A stretch of DNA of 56,447 nt from positions 1-56,447 of the IMG/VR virus record IMGVR_UViG_3300023181_000034. One strand, 5' to 3'. A model generated the notes under the pieces. The model did not search any database, was not told where the DNA came from, and saw nothing but the letters and a program-made list of their open reading frames with translations. Shown here in pieces: positions 48,692 to 56,371 of the stretch (position 1 is its first letter; every line of letters begins with the position of its first letter). The position numbers and the translations under genes were made by a program. Source of the DNA: a virus.

Positions 48692-49726
48692 ATGATGCAG
48701 TTGAAAAGAGCTTCACGGAAGCAAGTCAAACTTAGATTAAACATATCAGCGCCAGCAGGAGCGGGTAAAACGTATTCAGCCTTATTAATGGCTAAGGGGT
48801 TAGTTAGCGATTGGAGTAAAATAGCGGTAGTTGATACTGAAAACGGATCTTCGTCCCTTTATTCAAACTTAGGGGAATTCAATGTTATTGATATGGAAGC
48901 GCCATTTACACCTGAAAAGTATACGCAAGCAATAAAGGCGTGTGTTGATGCTGGAATGGAATGTATTATCCTTGATAGTACGACTCATGAATGGGTTTGT
49001 TTACTTGAAGAAAATGAAATGCTTGCACAAGCTAAATTCAAAGGCAACACTTGGAGTGCATGGTCTGTAACCACACCTAGACACGATAAATTCTTGCAAG
49101 CAGTATTGCAATGCCCGGCACACGTAATCACTTGTACCCGTTCCAAAATGGATACTGTGCTAGTTGAAAACAACGGACGTAAAGAGGTTAAGAAAGTAGG
49201 ATTGAAAGACGAACAGCGCAGTGGCTGGGAATATGAGCTTACTGTATCATTAAATATTGACAGAGATACCCATTGCGCAATACCGAGTAAAGACAGGACT
49301 AACCTATTCGAAGGTAAAAATCCTTTTGTGATCACTGAGAAAACAGGTGAAATGATAAAGGAATGGTGTGAGTCGGGTGTTGCGGATAAAGCAGGTGATG
49401 TTAAGCTACGTGAAGCCACTACTGTAACTGAATTAGCAAATGTGTTCAAAGGGTTGACACGTGAAGAACAGGAACGCTTTGTTGCTGTAAAGGATGAAAT
49501 GAAAGGCAAATTAGCGCCTGAATTGACTCCTGTTGCCGCGCCTGCCCCCCTTCCTGCTATGCCGGATGATAGGTATAAGAAATTAATCACATCTATTAAG
49601 AAAGTAGATGCTGATATCACGGGGATCCTTAAGTCAGCACGTGAGCAGTTCACCTTCACCCCTGAACAAGAAACAGAGTTTACAAACATCATTGCTACAG
49701 CAGCATCTAAAAAACAAGCGGCGTAA
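48692..49726 (+). CDS. RecA-like ATPase, Sak4-type recombinase, 344 aa
   Basis: N-terminal AAA/RecA-type ATPase domain: Walker A APAGAGKTYSALL (about 20-32), Walker B ECIILDSTTHEW (about 90-101), and arginine-rich sensor segments. The pattern is that of AAA_24/Sak4-type single-strand annealing recombinases of phages, usually found with an SSB, as here (51759). The C-terminal part (about 250-344) is a charged, Pro-rich linker and helix. It may act in recombination-dependent replication. The function is from family knowledge. Confidence 0.82.
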   Translation: MMQLKRASRKQVKLRLNISAPAGAGKTYSALLMAKGLVSDWSKIAVVDTENGSSSLYSNLGEFNVIDMEAPFTPEKYTQAIKACVDAGMECIILDSTTHEWVCLLEENEMLAQAKFKGNTWSAWSVTTPRHDKFLQAVLQCPAHVITCTRSKMDTVLVENNGRKEVKKVGLKDEQRSGWEYELTVSLNIDRDTHCAIPSKDRTNLFEGKNPFVITEKTGEMIKEWCESGVADKAGDVKLREATTVTELANVFKGLTREEQERFVAVKDEMKGKLAPELTPVAAPAPLPAMPDDRYKKLITSIKKVDADITGILKSAREQFTFTPEQETEFTNIIATAASKKQAA

Positions 49727-49914
49727 TGGAAAAGAAAACCGTAGATGCGATTTTAGCTAGGCTAAGATCAAACGCTAAATGCTGCCCCAACTCAACTGCA
49801 ATCGATAGAGCTAGAAAAGGAGCTTATGTTGATTCAATCGTAATCATTGAGCAAATGGTTAGGCAAAGTGAATCGGATGCTTTAACCAAAGCAAAAGGAG
49901 GTAATCATGAATAA
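49726..49914 (+). CDS. Hypothetical protein, 62 aa
   Basis: Helical, with one Cys pair (CCPN) and no recognised motif. One-base overlap with the ATPase gene and 8-base overlap with the next. Probably part of the recombination operon. Confidence 0.6.
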   Translation: MEKKTVDAILARLRSNAKCCPNSTAIDRARKGAYVDSIVIIEQMVRQSESDALTKAKGGNHE

Positions 49915-50353
49915 CAAACTATTAACCCTAAAAGCGGAGGACTTGGCTGTAATGTATGCAGCCTCGTTCTCTAAAAAGGATGCAGAAGCAGCCGGACAAA
50001 ATCTAGCACACGATGTATTTGAAAAAGGAGAGGTAGATCCTTTACATGTGCTGTCCAACCTATCACGTCTTAAGTGCGTAATTGATAGCGCAGAAAAGGT
50101 GTTCCGTTCTCGATTGGTCCTGAATACTGCTGATACCTGGAATGGAGTTTCTTTCACTCCAAAGAATGGATCTGAGAAACTTCAATATTCAGAAGATCAT
50201 GAAGTAGCTGAATTGGAGGAAAAGCTAAAGGAGCGCAAAGAGTTGGTTAAGCTCGCTACCAAATCAAAGGACGTGATCTTTGATAGTACAGGGGCAGAAG
50301 TTCCAAAGGTGTCAACGGTTTATGATAAGTCGTCAATTGTAATTAGCTTTTAG
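49907..50353 (+). CDS. Hypothetical protein of the recombination operon, 148 aa
   Basis: Helical N-terminus, then a charged coiled coil (HEVAELEEKLKERKELVKLA) and a beta end (VSTVYDKSSIVISF). Similar proteins accompany Sak4-type ATPases in phages of Bacteroidota, in my recollection, but the function is unknown. Confidence 0.65.
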   Translation: MNNKLLTLKAEDLAVMYAASFSKKDAEAAGQNLAHDVFEKGEVDPLHVLSNLSRLKCVIDSAEKVFRSRLVLNTADTWNGVSFTPKNGSEKLQYSEDHEVAELEEKLKERKELVKLATKSKDVIFDSTGAEVPKVSTVYDKSSIVISF

Positions 50354-50355
50354 TT

Positions 50356-50535
50356 ATGAGCTCAATCACCAAAGCAAACCGAAAGCTAGATGAGATGCTT
50401 TTCGATTTTGAGGAATTACTAAATGTTCAAATGCTTGAATTGCAATATGGACCTAACTATGTTAGTAATATCCTTGATGATATAATCGCTGAATTGTCAA
50501 CAGATAAAATAATTGGACGCTATGAAAAATACTAA
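50356..50535 (+). CDS. Small acidic helical protein, 59 aa
   Basis: An unrecognised protein of helical look (NRKLDEMLFDFEELL), beginning 2 bases after the previous stop and overlapping the next gene by 14 bases. Acidic. Confidence 0.55.
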   Translation: MSSITKANRKLDEMLFDFEELLNVQMLELQYGPNYVSNILDDIIAELSTDKIIGRYEKY

Positions 50536-50776
50536 ACCCAAACCCCTAGCAACCCTTCCAATCCATATCAGACAAGTGCCACGTACCAACACATTCGTGA
50601 ACTCACATACAGGCGAACGCTATTCCTACACTAAGGCTTTGAGTATTGCCCAAGCGCATGCTCCGCGCATCCAACCCGATCACTCTGCCATCCTTGAGAA
50701 ACGTTGGGATTTGAGAATGGATACTCACGAAATTAATGAGGATGGGTTGTACATAAGGACCGTTCAGGGAATTTAA
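50522..50776 (+). CDS. Hypothetical protein, 84 aa
   Basis: I use the ATG at 50522 rather than the TTG at 50513. Basic N-terminal half (RQVPRTNTFVNSHTGERYSY) and an acidic end. Last gene before operator-promoter copy 8. Confidence 0.6.
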   Translation: MKNTKPKPLATLPIHIRQVPRTNTFVNSHTGERYSYTKALSIAQAHAPRIQPDHSAILEKRWDLRMDTHEINEDGLYIRTVQGI

Positions 50777-50778
50777 TT

Positions 50779-50816
50779 ATTACATATTGTTATATAGGTA
50801 ATAATGTGTATATTGC
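50779..50816 (+). promoter_or_regulatory. Palindromic operator-promoter (copy 8)
   Basis: ATTACATATTGTTAT (50779-50793), TTG (50787-50789), 19-base spacer with GTAATAAT, and TATATTGC (50809-50816). A kissing-loop leader follows. The promoter lies 3 bases behind the upstream stop codon. Confidence 0.8.
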
Positions 50817-50821
50817 ATGAC

Positions 50822-50897
50822 GGTAGTGTGGTAGCTACATAAAAACATTCATTCCATTGGGAGAAGCGACTACCACAATAGCTGATCCCGATGGAAT
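50822..50897 (+). promoter_or_regulatory. Structured kissing-loop leader RNA, locus L8
   Basis: Hairpin 1: GTAG (50823-50826)/CTAC (50835-50838), loop contains GTGGTAG (50828-50834). Its exact complement CTACCAC (50870-50876) lies inside hairpin 2, ATTCCATTGGG (50851-50861) with CCCGATGGAAT (50887-50897, one G-U-type mismatch). The linker ATAAAAACATTCA is at 50839-50851. Confidence 0.75.
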
Positions 50898-50915
50898 TAT
50901 TTATTTAAAGAGAAT

Positions 50916-51674
50916 ATGAAAAAACATGAGTTGCTGAAATATGCGTACGACAATTACCCTAATGGGACGAAATTTAATGCCCTTAGGACATCTGATGTTA
51001 AAGTGTCAGACGGAGATCTTAATTTGATTAAAGAGTTTGGCGATATTATCATCCTTTCAGATAGTAATATACTATATGAAGCTGGATGCTGGGCTAAAGT
51101 TGTAAAACCCTCAATACTAGATGGTAAAGCATTAATAGTTGTCGAAAACTATAGGCAATTTACTTTACTTAATACCTATTTAGGGTTAAATTTAAGTACC
51201 CCTAGCACATATCCAGTTTATTATGATGCTGACAAAAAATATGGCTCTTATTCTTATACTACAAAACAAAAGTTAATCTCATTCGCGGGCTTCGCTAAAG
51301 AAATAGGCATCAAAGTGCCTAAATTTATAATTAAGTCAGAAGATGGAGTTGATTTGTATGAGGGGGATGATCTTTACACTGCCAAATTATGCAACGGAGA
51401 ATGGGTTTATGATGACTATCACGGACAACCATATAATATTAGTAAAAATTCACTTGTTGTAAGGGAACAGGATGAATACAAGGCTTTCTCCACCCGTGAA
51501 GCAGCCGAAAAATGGATTGCAGAAATGAATAAGCCTAAAGATATTGAATTAGATATTAACGCTTATGGTTCAGCTTTAATCAAACCTAGCGAAGTAGTAT
51601 TCAATGGTTACGTCAATAGAATAACAGGGGCGCAAATTGAGTCCATCTACAAAGCCTACCAATCCCTCCAATAA
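50916..51674 (+). CDS. Hypothetical protein behind leader L8, 252 aa
   Basis: The N-terminus (ELLKYAYDNYPNGTKF) resembles that of the DCL/HNH protein at 55727 (TLLKKAKAILNDNPIGTVF). A segment near 190 (KAFSTREAAEKWIAEMNKP) is a motif I associate with phage proteins of unknown role. It is unlike any enzyme I know. It has its own promoter and structured leader. Confidence 0.7.
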   Translation: MKKHELLKYAYDNYPNGTKFNALRTSDVKVSDGDLNLIKEFGDIIILSDSNILYEAGCWAKVVKPSILDGKALIVVENYRQFTLLNTYLGLNLSTPSTYPVYYDADKKYGSYSYTTKQKLISFAGFAKEIGIKVPKFIIKSEDGVDLYEGDDLYTAKLCNGEWVYDDYHGQPYNISKNSLVVREQDEYKAFSTREAAEKWIAEMNKPKDIELDINAYGSALIKPSEVVFNGYVNRITGAQIESIYKAYQSLQ

Positions 51675-51758
51675 CCCCCTACAGTGATTAACAACCGCCC
51701 AATGTTGGGTGAAGCGGGTCACGCGTATGGCGAATAGCATTAAACAAAAACAAAACAT

Positions 51759-52067
51759 ATGTCACAACTTATCAATGGCAGTTTATGCCTCACAGACTTA
51801 ATTGCTAAAGCAAAAGAGCAACATTCATCATTCAGTAAAGCAGCGAATGGTAAGATCTACGCCAACATAACTATGTGGGTTAACGATGAGCCGGATACCT
51901 ATGGAAACACTGTCAGCTTGCAATTAAACAGCACACAAGAGAAGCGAGAAGCAGAAGGTAAAGTTTACGTTGGAAATGGTAAACCTTCAAAGAAAAAAGA
52001 ACCAGAAGCCGTTGCTGCATCTGACTTGGCTACGGTTGAGGACGATTTAAACTCGCTACCATTTTAA
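51759..52067 (+). CDS. Single-strand DNA-binding protein-like, 102 aa
   Basis: Short beta-rich body (GKIYANITMWVNDEPDTYGN) with an acidic C-terminal tail ending DDLNSLPF, like the DDxxPF tip of bacterial SSBs that binds partner proteins. It is shorter than host SSB. It probably coats single strands for the Sak4-like ATPase encoded upstream. The terminal tail is the strongest evidence. Confidence 0.78.
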   Translation: MSQLINGSLCLTDLIAKAKEQHSSFSKAANGKIYANITMWVNDEPDTYGNTVSLQLNSTQEKREAEGKVYVGNGKPSKKKEPEAVAASDLATVEDDLNSLPF

Positions 52068-52261
52068 GAGGATAATCACCCCTATCAACGCCCTGTATGG
52101 AAACATACGGGGTTTGTGGGTACTCGATAACAGTAAAGACCGATAACAGGTATTAACAACTAAACAGAAGGAGGGCACCATGAACAAGTAACCGAATCAA
52201 AAGAACTTACTAAAGACCTGTACAGAGATGTACGGGTTTTTGAGGTACAAGAACATTCATT
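52068..52261 (+). other. Non-coding gap with two similar hairpins
   Basis: CCCTGTATG (52091-52099)/CATACGGGG (52104-52112) and CCTGTAC (52217-52223)/GTACGGG (52230-52236, then TTTTT) are stems with similar sequence (CCTGTA/TACGGG). The second resembles a terminator for the SSB gene. The sequence just before the next start, AAGAACATTCATT, resembles the linker motif of the kissing-loop leaders. No promoter was found. Confidence 0.5.
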
Positions 52262-53032
52262 ATGAGTTTAATTAAAGAAGGAATCACTAAAGATTTATTG
52301 GCTTCCATTAACATGGACAAGCAACATAGTCCTGTACAATTAATGCCAGACGAAACACCTGTAAAGCTTATTAAGTGTGGTACGGGTTATTGGGTAATGC
52401 TTGAATTTGGCGAGTATCTGAAAGACGAAAAAAATAGACTAATTGTCATTTCAGATAAGGATGCTAAGATTGGCAGAGCACGATATATGATTAATTACGC
52501 TACAGAGATCGAGCAGGAAAGGCTTGATAAATTAGAAGAGGCTATTAATTCAGAAATGGATATTCTTAAAGCTAAAGTAGACGAAAAGCTAAATTCTGAT
52601 ATTAAAAAAAGCCGTGAAATACTAGTATTAGCTGGCAAGATTGAATTAGAGGGTATAGAAAAAATACTTACTGATGCTGTTAGGCAAGCTAACGGTAGTG
52701 ATCCATATAATTTAAACTCAAATGATAGTTACAGATACGAACAACGTGCTAAAATAGCAAAAGAATTAGCTACACCAGAATTTGAAGATTCATATAAATT
52801 ATTGCTACGTCTAAAAGAAAACACGCCTTACAATAGCTTATATCAACAATATTTTCAAGAGGGATTACCTTTAGTTGGTTCATTTCAAACCAATAGCCCG
52901 TCTGACCTAGAGGCACTGAAAAAGTTGTTTAGTCGTTCAGCTCTCGATCAAACTTCTGATGACATGCAGAATAAAGATCATTTGTATATGGTGGCTAAAG
53001 TTAATGTAGAAAAACGACTTGCACGATCATGA
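52262..53032 (+). CDS. Hypothetical protein, 256 aa
   Basis: I do not recognise it. A beta-rich first 60 residues, then a long charged coiled-coil region (about 80-125), then helical. Acidic overall. It precedes the methyltransferase operon and overlaps the next gene by ATGA. Confidence 0.65.
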   Translation: MSLIKEGITKDLLASINMDKQHSPVQLMPDETPVKLIKCGTGYWVMLEFGEYLKDEKNRLIVISDKDAKIGRARYMINYATEIEQERLDKLEEAINSEMDILKAKVDEKLNSDIKKSREILVLAGKIELEGIEKILTDAVRQANGSDPYNLNSNDSYRYEQRAKIAKELATPEFEDSYKLLLRLKENTPYNSLYQQYFQEGLPLVGSFQTNSPSDLEALKKLFSRSALDQTSDDMQNKDHLYMVAKVNVEKRLARS

Positions 53033-53325
53033 ACCCTACTCAACTCTTAACCCCCAACGCCATAACCTACTCAACCATAACGGTGCATACGCCCTCCCCG
53101 TATAAGAAGATGCCACCCATAGCGCACACAACAACTTGCGTAATCAGCGTAGGCGAAGATTGGGATGGATGGTTGCGTATGACACGCCCACTGCATGCAA
53201 TGGTACTGGCGCATTTGGGACTGGACAGGGATGCGGAGGTAGTATCGGTGAGCGTGAAGGTGGATTTGGGATGGAGGAATGGGTATAGGCCCGGGGTGGC
53301 GAAAGAATTAAATAAAGAGATATGA
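53029..53325 (+). CDS. Hypothetical protein, 98 aa
   Basis: An unrecognised protein, Thr/Pro-rich at the start and beta-rich later (VSVKVDLGWRNGYRPG). It overlaps both neighbours by ATGA, so it is made with the DNA methyltransferase. Its base composition is more GC-rich than the genes around it. Confidence 0.6.
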   Translation: MNPTQLLTPNAITYSTITVHTPSPYKKMPPIAHTTTCVISVGEDWDGWLRMTRPLHAMVLAHLGLDRDAEVVSVSVKVDLGWRNGYRPGVAKELNKEI

Positions 53326-54044
53326 AACACGGATCATTGTTCTCAGGTATTGGCGGTTTTGATCTGGCAGCAGACTTAATGGGATGGCAAAATATATTTC
53401 ATTGTGAAAAAGAAGAATATCAAAGAAGTGTTTTAAAAAAACATTTTCCAAAAAGCAAAAGCTATGAAGACATTAAAAATTTCAGCGCAACCGAATACCG
53501 AAATAGGATCAACGTCTTATCCGGAGGATTCCCCTGCCAAGACATTTCTGCAGCCAATTTTAAATCAGTTGGAATTGTGGGGAAAAGATCAGGATTATGG
53601 TCGGAATATGCCCGTGTTATACACGAGGTCAGACCTGATTACGTCGTTATCGAGAATAGCCCAAACCTCCTTAAAAAGGGATTTGAAACAGTCTTATTTG
53701 ACCTTTCCGAAATCGGGTACAATGCAGAATGGGAATGTTTCACTGCGGAAGCGTTTGGATTTCCTCACAAAAGAGAGCGGGTTTACGTTATTGCCTACCC
53801 CAATGGCGTCAGACAACCGGGATCGAGGGACATACTTGGTAACATCAGCTATAACCAGGAGAGTAGAGATTGGCAAACAAATAGGGTTATCAATGCTATT
53901 CAACAAAAAACCCTGCCCCCATTGTGTGAGTCAAATAATGGGTTTCCCACCCAATTGCCTCTTACAGGATTAGGTAATGCCATTGTCCCTGCTATAGCTC
54001 ATAGCATATTTAAAGCCATTGAAAAATACGAAAATACTATATGA
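53322..54044 (+). CDS. dcm: DNA (cytosine-5) methyltransferase, 240 aa
   Basis: The conserved motifs are present: I (SLFSGIGGFDLA), IV with the catalytic Cys (SGGFPCQDIS), VI (VIENSPNLL; ENV changed to ENS), VIII (FPHKRERVYVIAY), and X (LTGLGNAIVPAIA). The target-recognition region between VIII and X is very short, so the protein is about 100 residues below the usual length. It methylates cytosine in a target sequence, probably to protect phage DNA from restriction. A second, recognisable ORF occupies another frame of the same DNA. Confidence 0.93.
   Translation: MKHGSLFSGIGGFDLAADLMGWQNIFHCEKEEYQRSVLKKHFPKSKSYEDIKNFSATEYRNRINVLSGGFPCQDISAANFKSVGIVGKRSGLWSEYARVIHEVRPDYVVIENSPNLLKKGFETVLFDLSEIGYNAEWECFTAEAFGFPHKRERVYVIAYPNGVRQPGSRDILGNISYNQESRDWQTNRVINAIQQKTLPPLCESNNGFPTQLPLTGLGNAIVPAIAHSIFKAIEKYENTI
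53464..53973 (+). CDS. Methyltransferase-associated protein overprinted in the +1 frame, 169 aa
   Basis: In another frame of the methyltransferase gene, an ATG-initiated ORF encodes STSYPEDSPAKTF near the start, SLSRIAQTSLKRDL, FPKSGTMQNGN, GFTLLPTPMASDNRDRG and IMGFPPN at the end. These are the marks of a family of phage proteins that I recall lying next to C5 methyltransferases. Both reading frames therefore look functional. Alternatively, the ORF is a relic retained by chance, or the family hides in this frame in many phages. Confidence 0.6.
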   Translation: MKTLKISAQPNTEIGSTSYPEDSPAKTFLQPILNQLELWGKDQDYGRNMPVLYTRSDLITSLSRIAQTSLKRDLKQSYLTFPKSGTMQNGNVSLRKRLDFLTKESGFTLLPTPMASDNRDRGTYLVTSAITRRVEIGKQIGLSMLFNKKPCPHCVSQIMGFPPNCLLQD

Positions 54045-54133
54045 TTACTAGCTATGTTAGGTTAACAGGAAAACCGACTGATATTTCAGTAGACATGCGT
54101 TCGAGGCGGATCCGTAGCTCAATTAATAGTTAA
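54041..54133 (+). CDS. Small coupled ORF, 30 aa
   Basis: Starts inside the methyltransferase stop (ATGA), and its stop TAA (54131-54133) forms TAATG with the next ATG. The product is short and basic at the end (MRSRRIRSS). It is probably a coupling or leader peptide or a minor protein. Confidence 0.35.
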   Translation: MITSYVRLTGKPTDISVDMRSRRIRSSINS

Positions 54134-54246
54134 TGAATAACACAGACCCCCTAACACCCTTCCTCCTTTGGGCTGAAGGTCTTGATTGGGATTACAGCGT
54201 GCCAGTGGAAGTGGAAGTAAGTAAACAATTAGAATTAGAATTATGA
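54133..54246 (+). CDS. Small coupled ORF, 37 aa
   Basis: Starts in TAATG with the previous ORF and ends overlapping the next gene's ATG (ATGA). The product is acidic (FLLWAEGLDWDYSVPVEVEV). Coupling on both sides argues for translation. Confidence 0.45.
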   Translation: MNNTDPLTPFLLWAEGLDWDYSVPVEVEVSKQLELEL

Positions 54247-54476
54247 GAAACGCATTATTTAACACATTAGATGTAATGGCCGATATTGATTGGCATTACT
54301 TCGTATTAGGAAACATAGCTGAGTCAAAGGATATGACAGCTAAAGAAATCCGTAGGCATTCATTCAATCACCTACGTGCAATTATCAAACGTAAAGCATT
54401 GTTAGGCTACGACACGACACCAGATCAAAAGGCATACGATGATCTTAAAGCAGTAAAGGGAGGGGCGGCATCATGA
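54243..54476 (+). CDS. Hypothetical protein, 77 aa
   Basis: A helical protein (MADIDWHYFVLGNIAESKDM) with no recognised motif. Coupled on both sides by ATGA; part of the methyltransferase operon. Confidence 0.65.
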   Translation: MRNALFNTLDVMADIDWHYFVLGNIAESKDMTAKEIRRHSFNHLRAIIKRKALLGYDTTPDQKAYDDLKAVKGGAAS

Positions 54477-54943
54477 ATGAATTAAAAGCAGCCGATCTAC
54501 GGATTGGGAATTTGGTGAGCGTGCCAAGGGAAGATCAGTCACCATTTAGGGTTGACTTAATAGAATATGCATCTGCCACCTATTGTAAGGTTGGAATGAA
54601 TGTACATAAGTTCGATACACCATTTGGTGTTATTGATGGCCACCCTCTTACTTGGGAGTTGCCAGATTTGCGGAGCATTCCATTAACCTCGGAATGGCTT
54701 GAGAAACTAGGCTTCACTACACTATCAGGCACTTACTCAAAATCAACTGAATTGGATATGCATATCATGTTAATCCAATCAACAGATGGGTTTTACCCTC
54801 AATTATTACAAGATGCAGAAATGTCGTGTGATGAAACTCAGTGCGTATCATTACCACGTGCTGAGACAGTCCACGCTTTACAGAACCTTTTTTACATAAT
54901 CAGCGGAGGCCAAGAACTAACGATAGGAGAAACATCGAAATGA
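54473..54943 (+). CDS. GNLV-type hypothetical protein, 156 aa
   Basis: Paralog of the 122-aa protein at 41998: ADLRIGNLVSV at the start, SIPLTSEWLEKLGF in the middle, VHALQNLFYIISGGQEL at the end. This family is frequent in phages of Bacteroidota and has no known function. Coupled to both neighbours. Confidence 0.8.
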   Translation: MNELKAADLRIGNLVSVPREDQSPFRVDLIEYASATYCKVGMNVHKFDTPFGVIDGHPLTWELPDLRSIPLTSEWLEKLGFTTLSGTYSKSTELDMHIMLIQSTDGFYPQLLQDAEMSCDETQCVSLPRAETVHALQNLFYIISGGQELTIGETSK

Positions 54944-55524
54944 TACAATACACACCAAAATACCTAAAACAGAAAGCATTGCGTGAAGCACGTAAAGCAG
55001 CAGGTTTACCAGCAATGACGGAAGAAACTAAAGCCAAAAACGCAGCTAGGTACCAAAAGAAAAAATCAGAAGGCCTGATATCATTCAAAGGTAGGCCAAA
55101 AACAGAGGCGCAGAAGAATTGGAAGCCATCTGGAGAGAAAGGGTTGGCGTTAGCAAGGATAAGAAAGGATAAGGCCAACCAGAAGGACAGAGAAAAACGG
55201 AGGTTAGCTAGGGAGTCAGGTGTACCGGATAAAAGAAAAAAAGAGAATAGGGTTAAGGAACATTACAAAACGGCATTGGCCGCACCAAAACCAGCACCCA
55301 AAGAAACCCGCCTACCTCAATCACCAAAGGTCACGCTGCTACGTAAGGAGAGAAAGCCTCGTGCGCAAGATCCCGTGTGCAAGATCCCGACCCAAGACCC
55401 AACCACCACTAAGACCTGGATTCCTGAATTAAAGATGCATGTATTCTTGCGACCTGGGCAGTCGGTAGCAGATGTGGTCGATAAGTACACACAAAGACCG
55501 GGTGCGAAGATTGGTAAATGGTGA
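54940..55524 (+). CDS. Very basic protein, probably DNA-binding, 194 aa
   Basis: Lys/Arg-rich along its length (KKKSEGLISFKGRPKTEAQK; RKDKANQKDREKRRLARESG), with a Pro-rich linker and a small structured end (MHVFLRPGQSVADVVDKYT). It probably binds DNA or RNA through charge. It ends the operon before operator-promoter copy 9. Confidence 0.65.
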   Translation: MIQYTPKYLKQKALREARKAAGLPAMTEETKAKNAARYQKKKSEGLISFKGRPKTEAQKNWKPSGEKGLALARIRKDKANQKDREKRRLARESGVPDKRKKENRVKEHYKTALAAPKPAPKETRLPQSPKVTLLRKERKPRAQDPVCKIPTQDPTTTKTWIPELKMHVFLRPGQSVADVVDKYTQRPGAKIGKW

Positions 55525-55544
55525 TTTTTTTTTTGCCTAAAATT

Positions 55545-55583
55545 ATAACATATTGTTATTGTTGTTATAAAATTGTATATTTA
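55545..55583 (+). promoter_or_regulatory. Palindromic operator-promoter (copy 9)
   Basis: ATAACATATTGTTAT (55545-55559), TTG (55553-55555), 20-base spacer, TATATTTA (55576-55583). A kissing-loop leader follows. Confidence 0.82.
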
Positions 55584-55592
55584 CACTTCAAA

Positions 55593-55701
55593 TGGGTTGA
55601 CAGCCTAAAGACATTTAAACATTATTCCCCTGTGAACTATCTAAGCGCCTTTAATCGGTGCACATAAGCTGTCAACTTTAAGTTTATGGGGGAGTAATGT
55701 T
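55593..55701 (+). promoter_or_regulatory. Structured kissing-loop leader RNA, locus L9
   Basis: Hairpin 1 is weak (TGGG/CCTA around 55593-55607), and its loop region GTTGACAGC (55596-55604) is exactly complementary to GCTGTCAAC (55668-55676). That complement lies inside hairpin 2, AACATTATTCCCC (55618-55630) with GGGGGAGTAATGTT (55688-55701). The linker TAAAGACATTTA (55606-55617) is identical to L7. An extra hairpin (GCGCC/GGTGC) sits in the loop of hairpin 2. Confidence 0.75.
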
Positions 55702-55726
55702 GTTTACGCTTGAAGAAAGATTAATT

Positions 55727-56371
55727 ATGAATAAATCTACACTGCTCAAGAAAGCTAAGGCTATTCTTAATGATAATCCTATCGGAACTGTATTTGATAA
55801 TACAAGTGAGGATTACAGATTCTTATTAAGAATATTTCAAGGTCACCCGGAATATCATATAAAGGTTGGTTCTGGAATAGCTAACGTATACACTGGTAAA
55901 GGAGAAACTTATAATACGAGATGTTTCTTTCTGACTCGTGTTGATGGTAGTAGTAGTGATATTTCATACATCAGATCTATTAACGGGGCCACAACTAAAA
56001 TAAGTGATATTAAATGTGCTTGCCGATCAGCAATAGATGATATTATAATTCAATTTAAATCATCCGTCCGTTTTGGATTTGATACTTGCCCGATTAGTGG
56101 GCACATTCTTTATACTCAAAATACTCATATCGACCATTATGATAAGAAATTTGATGAATTATTTCAGATATGGATTAAAAGTAAAAATATTGATTCTACC
56201 CATCAGTTATTGAATGACACTACCAAAGATCATGAGCAGAAAATATATTTTGTCTCCAGGTCGATACGTGAAGATTTTATAGCTTTTCACAATGCCAATA
56301 CCAACCTAAGAGCAGTCACTAAGGAGGCTAATCTCTCAACTTTAAAACGTAAAAAACCAATAAAAATATGA
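55727..56371 (+). CDS. DCL/DUF3223-HNH nuclease-like protein behind leader L9, 214 aa
   Basis: I use the ATG at 55727 (MNKSTLLKKAKAIL); an upstream ATG at 55697 lies in the leader stem. Residues 1-90 are the DCL/DUF3223 domain (FQGHPEYHIKVG, RCFFLTRVDGSSSDISY). The C-terminal half contains CPISGHILYTQNTHIDHYDK, an HNH-like metal site. The end reads across the contig junction and overlaps the first gene (ATGA). DCL-HNH proteins are thought to be nucleases. Confidence 0.78.
   Translation: MNKSTLLKKAKAILNDNPIGTVFDNTSEDYRFLLRIFQGHPEYHIKVGSGIANVYTGKGETYNTRCFFLTRVDGSSSDISYIRSINGATTKISDIKCACRSAIDDIIIQFKSSVRFGFDTCPISGHILYTQNTHIDHYDKKFDELFQIWIKSKNIDSTHQLLNDTTKDHEQKIYFVSRSIREDFIAFHNANTNLRAVTKEANLSTLKRKKPIKI

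Noticed and set aside
48985-49692. 235-codon leftward ORF opposite the RecA-like ATPase gene
   Set aside because: Antisense shadow of a motif-rich gene; no recognisable domain and no transcription signal.
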